Of a stretch of 64,000 nt of DNA, positions 1-9,051 are shown one piece after another. The notes under the pieces were generated by a model that was not told the origin of the DNA, searched no databases, and was given only the letters and a program-made list of their open reading frames with translations. Every line of letters starts with the position of its first letter. Within the stretch, counting starts at the first letter, position 1. A program made the translations under genes and the position numbers. Location of the stretch: contig JAFSZH010000041.1 in assembly GCA_017455685.1 (NCBI GenBank), forward strand, positions 162,545 through 226,544, read 5' to 3'. Origin of the DNA: Oscillospiraceae bacterium (GTDB lineage: Bacteria > Bacillota > Clostridia > Oscillospirales > Oscillospiraceae).

Positions 1-693
1 GTATATAATTCCGGGTATTTTCGCATGAACGGACACAGTTCGATTCTTGGAAATCTGCCGGTGGGAGATGCCAACGGGATCGTATACCGTCTTGGAAAAG
101 AATTGATCCTGCCGGTGACACACGATATGCCCGTAGCGGCAGGCGTTTTCGGCTGCGACCCCTGCCGGGATATGGAAGCGTTTCTCCGAAGTCTGGCGGA
201 TATCGGTTATTCCGGCATCATCAATTATCCTACCGTGGGCAAGTTTGAAGGAAAATTTCGCCGGGAGATCGAGAGCGTTGGACTGGGCTATCAGCGGGAA
301 GCGGATATGATGAAGCTGGCCCACGACCTGGGTTTTCTGACGATCGGATACGTGTACACGCCGGAAGAAGCGAGGATCATGGTAAAGAGCGGCGTGGACA
401 TTCTTGCGGCCCACGCGGGACTGACCTCCGGCGGAGACGTGGGGGCGAAATGCGCGTCCTCTCTGGATGAATCCATTCTGTCCACGCAGGCCATCCTTTC
501 CGCCGGCCTGGAGGAGAACCCCGATATCATCGCTCTTTGTCACGGCGGCTCCATCGAAAATGCCGCAGATTTTGAACGGGTGTTTCGCGAGACCGTGGCC
601 GTTGGCTTTGTGGGCGCCTCCAGCATGGAGAGGATCCCCGTTGAAATTGCGATCCGCGACACGATCCATCAGTTCAAGTCAGTCAGAAGATAA
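1..693 (+). CDS. Phosphoenolpyruvate hydrolase family protein (5' truncated)
   Basis: The reading frame is open to the left edge, so the gene starts outside the window; residues just before the first in-frame ATG (position 25) read YNSGYFR, which fits the N-terminal strand of the PEP-hydrolase-like TIM-barrel family (PF09370) rather than an upstream leader. Family features visible include GNLPVGDAN, NYPTVG and the CHGGSIENA loop near the C-terminus. Members resemble isocitrate-lyase/PEP-mutase barrels and are usually found beside UPF0261 proteins, but their physiological substrate is poorly established. The gene ends in a strong terminator at 709-756, so it closes a transcription unit lying to the left. 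Family assignment is fairly secure; function is not. Confidence 0.8.
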   Translation, partial: VYNSGYFRMNGHSSILGNLPVGDANGIVYRLGKELILPVTHDMPVAAGVFGCDPCRDMEAFLRSLADIGYSGIINYPTVGKFEGKFRREIESVGLGYQREADMMKLAHDLGFLTIGYVYTPEEARIMVKSGVDILAAHAGLTSGGDVGAKCASSLDESILSTQAILSAGLEENPDIIALCHGGSIENAADFERVFRETVAVGFVGASSMERIPVEIAIRDTIHQFKSVRR

Positions 694-708
694 CCTCACA
701 GGAAAAAG

Positions 709-756
709 AACACGGCTCAGCGGGGATCCTTCCCGCAGGGCCGTGTCTTTATTTTT
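709..756 (+). terminator. Intrinsic terminator after the PEP hydrolase family gene
   Basis: A hairpin with outer arms cacggc (711-716) and gccgtg (740-745) and an inner gcggg/cccgc extension is followed by a T-rich run (745-756). It separates the left-edge gene from the smc operon. Confidence 0.8.
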
Positions 757-795
757 GCTGCAGAACAGGAAACTGTGCAGAGAGCGGAATAAACC

Positions 796-824
796 TTGAA
801 AACATAAAACGTTTGTGGTAAAAT
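796..824 (+). promoter_or_regulatory. Sigma-A type promoter of the smc operon
   Basis: TTGAAA (796-801) and TAAAAT (819-824) are separated by 17 bases, with TGG just before the -10 element. It lies between the terminator at 709-756 and smc, and no other strong promoter is seen until leuS ends, so it may drive smc through leuS. Confidence 0.7.
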
Positions 825-908
825 TTTTCGACAGTTTGAATGCAGATCCCGTGGACGCTTATCGAACAAGTCCGCGACATCATCAACTTGAGAGGAAAAG
901 ATCCTTTA

Positions 909-3900
909 ATGTATCTGAAAGCGCTGGAGATCCAGGGGTTCAAGTCGTTTCCCGAAAAGACGCGGCTGAGCTTTGAAAAAGATATCACGGTGATCGTCGG
1001 GCCAAACGGCAGCGGAAAAAGCAACATTTCCGACGCCCTGCTGTGGGTCATGGGCGAGCAGAAGACCCGTATGCTTCGCGGCGGAAAGATGGAGGACGTT
1101 ATTTTCGGCGGCACGGAGAAGCGGGGCGCCATGGGCTTCGCCCAGGTGACGCTGGTATTGGACAATTCCACCCGTGTGCTGCCTCTGGACAACGACGAAG
1201 TGAGCATTTCCCGCCGGTATTACCGCAGCGGGGACAGCGAGTATTACATCAATAAAGAGCAGGTACGGCTGCGGGACGTGACGGAACTGCTGATGGACAC
1301 GGGCCTCGGCTGCGACGGATATTCCATCATCGGACAGGGCCGTATCAGCGAGATCGTTTCCGCCAAATCCACCGACCGCCGGGAGATCTTTGAAGAGGCT
1401 GCGGGCATTTCCCGTTTCCGCCACCGCAAGGACGAATCCGAGCGGAAGCTTGCCCGCACCGAGGAAAACCTGCTGCGCATCGGCGACAAGATCTCCGAGC
1501 TGGAGCTGCAGGTAGAGCCGCTGCGCCAGCAATCAGAAGTGGCAAAAAAATATCTCCTTCTTCGGGACGAGCTCCGCGTGCAGGAGGTCTCCCTGTGGAT
1601 GGCCAATCTGGACCGGCTCCACGAGCAGTCGGAGACTTTGCGGAACGACTGCGACCGTGCGCGCACGGACTGCACGGCCGCACGGTCCGAGCAGGACCGG
1701 CTGTATGCCGAGAGCGAGCGTCTGGCCGAGCGTATGCGCCAGATCGACCTGGAGGCCGAGGAACAGCGGCAGAAACTGCGGGAGACCGAAGCCGCGGCCG
1801 CCGAAGCGGACAGCGAATGCGCCGTCGTGAATACGAATCTTGCCAATAACGAAGAGACGCTGATCCGTCTGCAGCAGGAGCTGGGCGAACAGTCCGACCG
1901 TACCGAGGCGCTTCGCAAGCAGGTGGAAGAGCATCAAACCCGCGTTGAGACGATCAACGCCGAGCGACTGGAGCTGGAAAAACAGGCATCCGAGCTCCGC
2001 GTAAGGGAAGATGAGAACGCATCCGGGCTGGTAGAGCAGAACAAGCTGATGGCCGAGCTGCTCCGCCGGGAGAGCGAGCTGGTGGCTTCTCTGTCGGAGA
2101 ACCGCGCCACCCGGTCCATGCTGGAGGAAAACAGAGCCTCTCTTGAAGAACGGCTTTCCCACGCGGCGGAGGAGCAGCGTCTGGCCGAAGAGAAAAACGT
2201 CGAGGCCGCTGCCGGTCTTGCCCGGGTCAAGAAGCAGCTGAACGAGGAAAAGGAGAAGGAACAGGCCCTTTCCAACGTGATCGCCGGACACGCCATGCTC
2301 ATGGAGGCCCGGGAAAAACAGACGGCGGAGCTGGCCGAACGGCAGACGAAGCTTACCGTAGAGCTGCGTTCCTGCGAATCCCGCATCAACCTGCTCACCG
2401 AGCTGGAAAAAAACATGGAGGGCTTCGCCAAAGCCTCCCGATTCGTGATGCAGGAAGCGGCCCACGGCGTGCTGCAGGGAATCCACGGACCTGTGGGTCA
2501 GCTGATCCATACGAAGGATAAGTACGCTCTGGCCGTGGAGACCGCGCTGGGCGCGGCGGTGAACCACATTCTCGTGGACTCCCAGGACGACGGCAAGGCC
2601 GCCATTGAACTGCTGAAAAAGAGAGACGGCGGGCGAGCCACGTTCCTGCCGCTGGATACCATACGTCCCGGATATTTGAAGGAAGTCCCCGACGGGGAGG
2701 ACGGCTTCGTCGGTATTTGCTCCGATCTGGTGGAAACGGATCTGCGTTATGCGGACGTAGTCAAAAACTTGCTGGGACGGACCGTTGTGGCCGAAACGCT
2801 CTCCGATGCCATCGGGATCTCCCGGCGGCACAGGAATTCGCTGCGGATCGTCACGCTGGACGGACAGCTTGTCAATGCCGATGGCTCCATGACCGGCGGC
2901 AGCGCGGCGAAAAACGCCGGGATCCTCAGCCGTGCCAATGAACTTCGTCGGCTTCACGGCACGCGGGACAAGCTGGATAAGGACCTGAAAGAAACTGTTT
3001 CCCTCCGCAGCGAGGCGGATAGGGAACTGGAATCTGCCCGTTATCAGCTGGATGCCGCCAGGGAAGAGCAGACCGACGCCTCCCGGGAAAGCGCCCGGCT
3101 GGAGGGCATCGTGGCCCAGGCGCAGCTGCTGTTTGATACCTCGGAGAGCGCTCTTGACGCGCTGGACGAAGAGCAGCGCACTGCTTCCACCCGGAAAAAA
3201 GAGATCGCGGAGCGCATGGACGCCTTGAAAAAGGCGCTGAACGAGGAAGAAGACGAGCTTGCCGCTCTCCGCACGGAGATGGAGAGCAAAAACGCCGACG
3301 CTGAATTTCTGGAGAACCGCCGTCGGGAACTGGAAGCGGCTTTTGGCGCCATCCACTCCCGGCAGGCTTCTCTGGATGCGGAAAAGAATACGGTATATCT
3401 TGCCATCCGTCAGCTGGAAGAGCTGCAGAAGCAGCTGCTGGACGACTCCGGCAAGCGCGTGAGCGCCATGGAGACCGTCAGAGAGAACAGCGCCGCGCTG
3501 GAAGAGCGACGGAAGGTCATTCTCCAGCGGCTTGACAATCTGAAAACGCTGGCGGATACACAGAGAGAGCAGATCGCCGTACTGACCCGCAGCAGAATGG
3601 AACTGGAAGGACGCCGGGGCACGGCGGACAAGGCTGCGCAGGAGAAAAACCGGGAGCTGCTGGATCTGGAGCGAAACAGCGCCATGCTGGAGCAGAAGAA
3701 GATGGCCGCAGATCTGGAAGAAAAACAGATCGTTGACAAGCTGTGGGACAGTTACGAGCTCAGCCGCACAGAGGCCCAGACCGTCCGGCAGGAGATCGAG
3801 AATCTCCCCAGGGCGGCCCGGCAGGTGGCCGAGCTGCGCCGGACCATCTCTGCACTGGGAAATCCAAATATCGGAGCCATCGAAGAATACAAGCGGGTCA

Positions 3901-4469
3901 GCGAGCGCTACGAATTCCTCTCCGAACAGCGCGGCGACGTGGAGAGATCCCGAGCCGAGATCCTCAAGATCATCGACGAGATCACCGTGCAGATGGAGGA
4001 GATCTTCCGCCGGGAGATCCAGGAGATCAACGAAGCCTTCCAGAGGATCTTTGTGGAGCTTTTCGGCGGCGGCAAGGCCTCCGTTTCCCTGGAGGACGAG
4101 TCGGACGTGCTCAACTGCGGCATCGACATCCGCATCCAGCCCCCCGGAAAGGCCGTTTCGAATATCAGTCTGCTGTCCGGCGGTGAAAAGGCCTTCGTGG
4201 CCATCGCGCTGTACTTTGCCATCATCCGCGTGCGGCCGACGCCGTTCTGCGTGATGGATGAGATCGAGTCCGCTCTGGACGAGGAAAACGTGGCCCGCTA
4301 TGCCGCCTATCTGCGGCGTATGTGCGGCAGGACCCAGTTTATCGCCATCACGCACCGGCGCGGCACTATGGAAGAAGCAGACCAGCTCTTCGGCGTGACC
4401 ATGCAGGAAAAGGGCGTGAGCACCATCCTCTCCATGGATATGGAAGAGGCTCTGAAAACCATTCGCTGA
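909..4469 (+). CDS. smc: Chromosome segregation ATPase SMC
   Basis: Smc dimerises at a hinge and, with ScpA/ScpB, compacts and separates the chromosome. The 1186-residue product has the full layout: Walker A GPNGSGKS at residues 31-38, two long coiled coils rich in Glu/Arg/Leu, a hinge at about 519-660, the ABC signature LSGGEK near 1088 and Walker B CVMDEIESALDE near 1115. The ATG at 909 is chosen because it gives the family start MYLKALEIQGFKSF and is preceded by gagagga; an in-frame ATG at 840 would add 23 residues, has no ribosome site and is unlikely. smc is followed after 14 bases by ftsY, a common Firmicutes arrangement. Confidence 0.98.
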   Translation: MYLKALEIQGFKSFPEKTRLSFEKDITVIVGPNGSGKSNISDALLWVMGEQKTRMLRGGKMEDVIFGGTEKRGAMGFAQVTLVLDNSTRVLPLDNDEVSISRRYYRSGDSEYYINKEQVRLRDVTELLMDTGLGCDGYSIIGQGRISEIVSAKSTDRREIFEEAAGISRFRHRKDESERKLARTEENLLRIGDKISELELQVEPLRQQSEVAKKYLLLRDELRVQEVSLWMANLDRLHEQSETLRNDCDRARTDCTAARSEQDRLYAESERLAERMRQIDLEAEEQRQKLRETEAAAAEADSECAVVNTNLANNEETLIRLQQELGEQSDRTEALRKQVEEHQTRVETINAERLELEKQASELRVREDENASGLVEQNKLMAELLRRESELVASLSENRATRSMLEENRASLEERLSHAAEEQRLAEEKNVEAAAGLARVKKQLNEEKEKEQALSNVIAGHAMLMEAREKQTAELAERQTKLTVELRSCESRINLLTELEKNMEGFAKASRFVMQEAAHGVLQGIHGPVGQLIHTKDKYALAVETALGAAVNHILVDSQDDGKAAIELLKKRDGGRATFLPLDTIRPGYLKEVPDGEDGFVGICSDLVETDLRYADVVKNLLGRTVVAETLSDAIGISRRHRNSLRIVTLDGQLVNADGSMTGGSAAKNAGILSRANELRRLHGTRDKLDKDLKETVSLRSEADRELESARYQLDAAREEQTDASRESARLEGIVAQAQLLFDTSESALDALDEEQRTASTRKKEIAERMDALKKALNEEEDELAALRTEMESKNADAEFLENRRRELEAAFGAIHSRQASLDAEKNTVYLAIRQLEELQKQLLDDSGKRVSAMETVRENSAALEERRKVILQRLDNLKTLADTQREQIAVLTRSRMELEGRRGTADKAAQEKNRELLDLERNSAMLEQKKMAADLEEKQIVDKLWDSYELSRTEAQTVRQEIENLPRAARQVAELRRTISALGNPNIGAIEEYKRVSERYEFLSEQRGDVERSRAEILKIIDEITVQMEEIFRREIQEINEAFQRIFVELFGGGKASVSLEDESDVLNCGIDIRIQPPGKAVSNISLLSGGEKAFVAIALYFAIIRVRPTPFCVMDEIESALDEENVARYAAYLRRMCGRTQFIAITHRRGTMEEADQLFGVTMQEKGVSTILSMDMEEALKTIR

Positions 4470-4483
4470 TACGGAGGTCCCTT

Positions 4484-5392
4484 ATGGGCTTACTGGAAAA
4501 AATGAAGTCGGGCCTTGCCAAGACCCGGAAACAGATGACTGCGTCCATCAACACCATGATCGCCGATCTTACCGAGGAGAACGAGGAAGTCTTCGACGAG
4601 CTGGAGGAGATGCTGATCCTGTCCGACGCGGGGATCGAAACCACGGAGCGCATCATCTACCGGTTTCGCTGGGACGTTCGGGAAAAGGGCTGCCGGGGCG
4701 AAGAGCAGCTTCGCAGCACCCTGACCGACGTACTTACCGAAGCCGTCACCGTGGGCGACGCCGAGCTTCAGCTGGATTCGAAACCTGCTGTGATCCTTGT
4801 CGTGGGTGTCAACGGCGTGGGCAAGACCACCACCATCGGCAAGCTGGCCGCCCGCCTCACCGCCGAGGGGAAAAAGGTGCTGCTCTGCGCGGGGGATACC
4901 TTCCGCGCCGCCGCCGCCGAGCAGTTGACCGTGTGGGCGGAGAGAGCCGGCTGCGATATCGTCCGCCATGAGGAAGGCAGCGACCCCGCCGCTGTGGTTT
5001 TTGACAGCATCGCAGCAGCCAGGGCAAGAAGCACCGACGTGATTATCGTTGACACCGCCGGCCGGCTGCATAACAAACAGAATCTGATGAACGAGCTCTC
5101 CAAGATCCGCCGGGTCATCGACAGAGAGCTGCCGGAGAGCTGCGTGGAGTGCCTGATGGTTTTGGACGCCACCACTGGACAGAACGGGCTCATCCAGGCA
5201 AAGCAGTTTATGGAGAGCGCCAATCTCACCGGCATCGTCCTCACCAAGCTGGACGGGACCGCCAAGGGAGGCATCGTCTTTGCCATCACGGACCAGCTGA
5301 AGCTGCCCGTGAAGTTCGTCGGCGTAGGGGAGGGGATCGACGATCTCATGCCCTTTGACCCCCGGGCGTTTTCGGAGGCGCTGCTGTCATGA
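4484..5392 (+). CDS. ftsY: Signal recognition particle receptor FtsY
   Basis: FtsY is the membrane-associated SRP receptor GTPase that docks ribosome-SRP complexes at the translocon. The 302-residue protein has the NG domain: N-terminal four-helix part, G1 GVNGVGKTT near residues 108-116, DTAGR near 188-192 and [10 protein letters not shown] near 255-264. The acidic A domain of Proteobacteria is absent, as usual for Firmicutes. The ATG at 4484 follows acggaggt; the frame is open further upstream but only as a continuation across smc. Its stop codon overlaps the next start (ATGA), indicating translational coupling to rdgB. Confidence 0.97.
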   Translation: MGLLEKMKSGLAKTRKQMTASINTMIADLTEENEEVFDELEEMLILSDAGIETTERIIYRFRWDVREKGCRGEEQLRSTLTDVLTEAVTVGDAELQLDSKPAVILVVGVNGVGKTTTIGKLAARLTAEGKKVLLCAGDTFRAAAAEQLTVWAERAGCDIVRHEEGSDPAAVVFDSIAAARARSTDVIIVDTAGRLHNKQNLMNELSKIRRVIDRELPESCVECLMVLDATTGQNGLIQAKQFMESANLTGIVLTKLDGTAKGGIVFAITDQLKLPVKFVGVGEGIDDLMPFDPRAFSEALLS

Positions 5393-5985
5393 AGCTCGTG
5401 CTTGCCTCCGATAACCGTCATAAGCTGGAGGAGTTCCGCGTGCTCTTTACCTCTCTGGACGTGGAGCTGATCTCCAAGGCGGAAGCCGGTTTCACCGACG
5501 AGGTGGAGGAAAACGGTTCGACCTTCGCCGAGAATGCCTTTATCAAGGCCGAGGCCGTCATGCGGGCAACCGGCCTGCCCGCTGTGGCCGACGATTCCGG
5601 ACTGTGCGTGGACGCGCTGGGCGGAGAGCCCGGCGTCTATTCCGCCCGCTATACGGGCAGCCACGACGCTTCCGACCGGGACCGCTATGAGCTGGTGCTG
5701 AAAAAGCTGGGTGATCGTACTGACCGCAGCGCCCGGTTCGTGTGCTCTCTATGCTGCGTATTTCCCAATGAAGACGTGCTCCGGGCCGAGGGCGTATGCG
5801 AGGGCTCCATCCTCTTCGCACCCCGGGGAGAACACGGCTTCGGTTATGACCCGGTGTTTTCCCCCGTCGGAAAGGACTGCTCCATGGCCGAGCTGACCAT
5901 GGAGGAGAAGAACGCCATTTCCCACCGGGGAAGGGCGCTGAAAGAATTCAGGAAAGTGTGGGAACAATACTATGCTGACAAGTAA
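5389..5985 (+). CDS. rdgB: Non-canonical purine NTP pyrophosphatase (XTP/dITP diphosphatase)
   Basis: This Ham1/RdgB family enzyme hydrolyses dITP and XTP to monophosphates, keeping deaminated purines out of DNA and RNA. In 198 residues the family motifs are visible: SDNRHKLEEF at the N-terminus, ADDSGLCVDALGG near residues 64-76, GYDPVF near 144 and the closing SHRGRAL. Length is typical. The start ATG overlaps the ftsY stop, and the 3' end overlaps the next gene by 14 bases, so the three genes are probably translated from one message. Confidence 0.96.
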   Translation: MKLVLASDNRHKLEEFRVLFTSLDVELISKAEAGFTDEVEENGSTFAENAFIKAEAVMRATGLPAVADDSGLCVDALGGEPGVYSARYTGSHDASDRDRYELVLKKLGDRTDRSARFVCSLCCVFPNEDVLRAEGVCEGSILFAPRGEHGFGYDPVFSPVGKDCSMAELTMEEKNAISHRGRALKEFRKVWEQYYADK

Positions 5986-6280
5986 GCAGCGTGCCCAGCT
6001 CCGCTCTCTCGCGGCAGCGGCTGACACCGTTCTCCAGATCGGGAAGGGCGGCATCACCGACAACGTGATCCGCCAGACCAGCGAAGCGCTGGCGGCCCGG
6101 GAACTGATCAAGGGCAGGGTCCTGGATAACTCCCTGCTCACCGCCCGGGAGGCATGTGACGCCCTGGCGGAGTGCTGCGGCGCCGAGACCGTGCAGGTCA
6201 TCGGCAGCAAATTCGTGCTGTATAAACAGAATAAAAAAGATCCGAAGATCGTTCTTGTAAAAGAACAGAAGAAGAAATAG
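5972..6280 (+). CDS. yhbY: YhbY-type CRM-domain RNA-binding protein
   Basis: A single CRM (YhbY) domain fills this 102-residue protein. The start LTSKQRAQLRSLA, the QIGKGGITDNVIRQTSEAL segment (GxxG-like RNA-binding loop) and LIKGRVLDNS match the family. YhbY proteins associate with pre-50S ribosomal particles in other bacteria; that role is taken from the family. It sits immediately before nadD, an arrangement also known from Bacillus (yqeI-nadD-yqeK). The C-terminus ends in a short lysine-rich tail. Confidence 0.92.
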   Translation: MLTSKQRAQLRSLAAAADTVLQIGKGGITDNVIRQTSEALAARELIKGRVLDNSLLTAREACDALAECCGAETVQVIGSKFVLYKQNKKDPKIVLVKEQKKK

Positions 6281-6285
6281 TAAGG

Positions 6286-7452
6286 ATGCGTATGCTGATC
6301 TACGGGGGGAGCTTCAATCCCCCTCATTTAGGACACGTTGACGCGCTGCGCTGCGCCGTGGATGCTCTGCGGCCGGATCGCGCTCTTGTGATCCCCGCGG
6401 GTATGCCTCCCCACAAAGAACTGGCCCAGGGGAGCCCCGGTCCCGCAGATCGCCTGACGCTGTGCAGACTGGCGTTTTCCGCCGTGGAGGGCGCGGAGGT
6501 CTCCGATCTGGAGCTGCGCCGAGACGGGAAAAGCTATACGGTGGAAACGCTGCGCGCATTGCAAAAAGAATACCCGGAGGCGGACTTCATCTTTCTCGTG
6601 GGAACGGATATGCTTCTTTCCCTGGAGAAATGGTATGAGTTTCGGGAGATCTTTTCCCTCTGCGACCTGGCTGCGCTCCCCCGGAACGAGGGCGATCTGC
6701 CCGCTATGCGGCAGGTGGAGAAGCATCTGCTGGATACGTACGGCGAGAAGATCAGCCTGATCGAAAAAGCTCCGTTGCCAATGAATTCAACTTCGCTGCG
6801 TTCCGATCTGCCTCTGCGCGGGGGGCGGGACCGTCTTTCCGAGGGCGTATATGAAGAGATCATCCGCAGACGGTATTATTTTGCAAAACCCGATCTTGCC
6901 TGGCTCCGGGAGAAGGCTTACGCTTATTTGAAGCCCCGGCGCATCCCTCACGTCAAAGGCTGCGAAGAGACTGCTGTGGCTCTTGCCCGCCGATGGGGAG
7001 AGGACGAGGGGGAAGCCGCCGAGGCGGCGATCCTCCACGATATCACGAAAAAACTCTCCTATGCGGAGCAGCTTCAACTGTGCGGGAAATACTCCATTGA
7101 GTTGGACGAGGCGGAAAGAGCGGACGAAAAGCTTCTCCACGCCCGTACCGGCGCCTGTTTCGCCCGGGATCTGTTCGGCGTGAGCGACGCAGTTTTCAGT
7201 GCCATCGATTGCCACACCACGGGAAAACCGGGCATGACCACGCTGGACAAGATCATTTACCTTGCCGACTATACCGAACCCAACCGCAGCTTTCCCGGTC
7301 TGGAACGGGTGAGAGAGCTGTGCACGGAGGACCTGGATCTTGCCATGATCGAGGCGCTTCAATTGAGCGAAAAAGAGATCCTCTCCCGTGGCACATCGCC
7401 CCATCCCCGCGGCGCGGAGACGCTGAAATGGCTTCGGACAAAGGAATCTTAA
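6286..7452 (+). CDS. nadD: NadD-YqeK fusion: nicotinate-nucleotide adenylyltransferase plus HD-domain Ap4A hydrolase
   Basis: The 388-residue protein joins two enzymes that are separate adjacent genes in Bacillus. Residues 1 to about 205 are NadD: GGSFNPPHLGH at the N-terminus and a C-terminal NSTSLRSDL in place of the usual ISSTxIR, converting NaMN and ATP to NaAD in NAD synthesis. Residues from about 213 are a YqeK HD domain: HVKGCEETA, HD at about 251-252, HARTG, and HTTGKPGMTTLDKIIYLADYTEP, expected to hydrolyse diadenosine tetraphosphate. No stop or frameshift separates the halves. rsfS follows two genes later, keeping the nadD-yqeK-rsfS neighbourhood. The symbol given refers to the first domain. 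Confidence 0.95.
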   Translation: MRMLIYGGSFNPPHLGHVDALRCAVDALRPDRALVIPAGMPPHKELAQGSPGPADRLTLCRLAFSAVEGAEVSDLELRRDGKSYTVETLRALQKEYPEADFIFLVGTDMLLSLEKWYEFREIFSLCDLAALPRNEGDLPAMRQVEKHLLDTYGEKISLIEKAPLPMNSTSLRSDLPLRGGRDRLSEGVYEEIIRRRYYFAKPDLAWLREKAYAYLKPRRIPHVKGCEETAVALARRWGEDEGEAAEAAILHDITKKLSYAEQLQLCGKYSIELDEAERADEKLLHARTGACFARDLFGVSDAVFSAIDCHTTGKPGMTTLDKIIYLADYTEPNRSFPGLERVRELCTEDLDLAMIEALQLSEKEILSRGTSPHPRGAETLKWLRTKES

Positions 7453-7455
7453 AAA

Positions 7456-8637
7456 ATGAGATCAACAAGAGGAAACCACCATACAGAGCCGCCCCGGCAT
7501 CGGCGGAAAAAACGGTCGAAACGCAGCGCATGGCGCGCCGTTGTGATCGTTTTACTGACCGTAGGCGTCCTGTGCTGTCTTGGATTGGCGGCATACGCGC
7601 TATGGTCCAGAGCACCTCAGGTCAGCAGCGCTGGACTGAAGGAGCAGCCCGCAGCTTCCATGGAAGCGTCAGCTTCTCCGGAGGCGACCGCCGAACAGGG
7701 CGCGGAGGAACTGAAGGAACAGGCAACGGCAGTCCCGACAAACACGCCCGTTCCTACGCCGGAACCCAACATGCGCCGTGAGAACGTGTACACCGTGCTG
7801 GTGGTGGGGCGGGACAGAGTTGGCATGAATACGGACACCATCATGGTGGGATGCCTGGACTGTGACGCCGGGACGCTGAACGTGGTGAATATCCCGAGAG
7901 ACACGCTTGTGAACGTCCCCTGGGCCGTAAAGAAGATCAATTCCGTGTACGGCACGCTGGGGGCCGAGGGGCTGGTGGACGCGGTGGAAGACCTGGTGGG
8001 CTTCCACATCGACAACTACGTCATCATCAACACGTACATTTTCCAGCAGCTTGTTGACTGCATCGGGGGCGTTTACTTTGACGTGCCGATGTATATGTAC
8101 TACGACGACCCGGATCAGTGGCTGGAGATCCGTCTGAGCCCAGGCTATCAGCTTCTAAACGGCTATCAGGCCGAACAGCTTGTCCGTTTCCGTCAGAACA
8201 ACGACGGCTCCGGCTACGGAAACGGGGATCTTGGACGGATCAATACCCAGCAGGCGTTCATGAAAGCCATGGCCAGACAGATGCTGACCCTGGGCAATAT
8301 TGCCAATCTGCCGCAGATCATCAGCATCATCACCGAGTATACGGACACGGATCTCACAAGCGGGAATATTGCTTTCTTCGCCGAGGAATTCCTGAAGCTG
8401 GATGAGGACAGTATCGCCTTCTACACCATGCCCAACGATACGGTCAACATCCGGGGCGGGTCCTACGTGAGCATCCAGCTCCGGCCATGGCTGGATATGA
8501 TCAACGCCTGTCTCAATCCCTTCACCCAGGACGTGACGGAGGCCAATCTGGACGTGCTGACGTACAGCGCCGACGGACTGTACTCCACCACCGGCGCCGG
8601 TCAGGATTTTTATTCCTTTTACGATTACTACGGCTGA
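7456..8637 (+). CDS. LytR-CpsA-Psr (LCP) family cell-wall glycopolymer transferase
   Basis: LCP proteins attach teichoic-acid-like or polysaccharide polymers from lipid carriers to peptidoglycan outside the membrane. The 393-residue product has a basic cytoplasmic start (RRKKRSKR), one membrane segment at about 30-51, a Pro/Thr-rich linker ending near residue 105, then the LCP domain with DTIMV, NIPRDTLV (catalytic-type Arg), and RFRQNNDGSGYGNGDLGRINTQQ. The usual GxDsR motif appears in altered form as VVGRDRVGMNTD. It lies between nadD/yqeK and rsfS, as LCP genes do in several Clostridia. The particular polymer cannot be told from the sequence. Confidence 0.9.
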   Translation: MRSTRGNHHTEPPRHRRKKRSKRSAWRAVVIVLLTVGVLCCLGLAAYALWSRAPQVSSAGLKEQPAASMEASASPEATAEQGAEELKEQATAVPTNTPVPTPEPNMRRENVYTVLVVGRDRVGMNTDTIMVGCLDCDAGTLNVVNIPRDTLVNVPWAVKKINSVYGTLGAEGLVDAVEDLVGFHIDNYVIINTYIFQQLVDCIGGVYFDVPMYMYYDDPDQWLEIRLSPGYQLLNGYQAEQLVRFRQNNDGSGYGNGDLGRINTQQAFMKAMARQMLTLGNIANLPQIISIITEYTDTDLTSGNIAFFAEEFLKLDEDSIAFYTMPNDTVNIRGGSYVSIQLRPWLDMINACLNPFTQDVTEANLDVLTYSADGLYSTTGAGQDFYSFYDYYG

Positions 8638-8667
8638 ACCCTCAAATACAGAAAGGTTGGAATCATC

Positions 8668-9021
8668 ATGCTGACATCAAAAGAGATCGCTTCGCTGGCT
8701 GTCAAGGCTCTGGACGACAAGAAAGCCCGGGATATCCAGATCCTGAAAACCGACAAAGTCACCGTGCTGGCGGACTATTTCATCCTCTGCACCGCCACCA
8801 GCGACACCCACAGTAAAACCCTTGCGGACGAGACGGACAAGGTCCTGTCTCTGGCGGGAGAGCCTGTGCTGCGCCGGGAGGGCTACCGCTCCGGCGGCTG
8901 GACGCTGCTGGATTTCGGCTGCGTGATCGTCCATATCTTCTCGGAGGATATGCGGGAATTCTATGCGCTGGACCGGCTGTGGTCCGATGCGGAAAAGCTG
9001 GACTATAAAGAGCTTCTGTAA
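8668..9021 (+). CDS. rsfS: Ribosome silencing factor RsfS
   Basis: RsfS (YbeB/Iojap family) binds ribosomal protein uL14 and blocks 30S-50S joining when nutrients are scarce. The 117-residue protein shows the family core: DKKARDIQILKT, DYFILCTATSDTHSKTLAD and the conserved GWTLLDFGCVIVHIFSEDMREFYALDRLW. It is preceded by gaaaggttgg and sits 30 bases before leuS. Length is normal. Confidence 0.96.
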   Translation: MLTSKEIASLAVKALDDKKARDIQILKTDKVTVLADYFILCTATSDTHSKTLADETDKVLSLAGEPVLRREGYRSGGWTLLDFGCVIVHIFSEDMREFYALDRLWSDAEKLDYKELL

Positions 9022-9051
9022 TCAATCGCCTGAAAGGGAGAAACATAGGAA

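Noticed and set aside
840..908. Earlier ATG for smc
   Set aside because: No ribosome site, and it adds residues not found in SMC proteins.
1533..4355. A 940-codon open frame on the minus strand opposite smc
   Set aside because: It mirrors the codon bias of smc, has no recognisable domain and low-complexity Leu/Gly/Phe content; smc on the + strand is certain.
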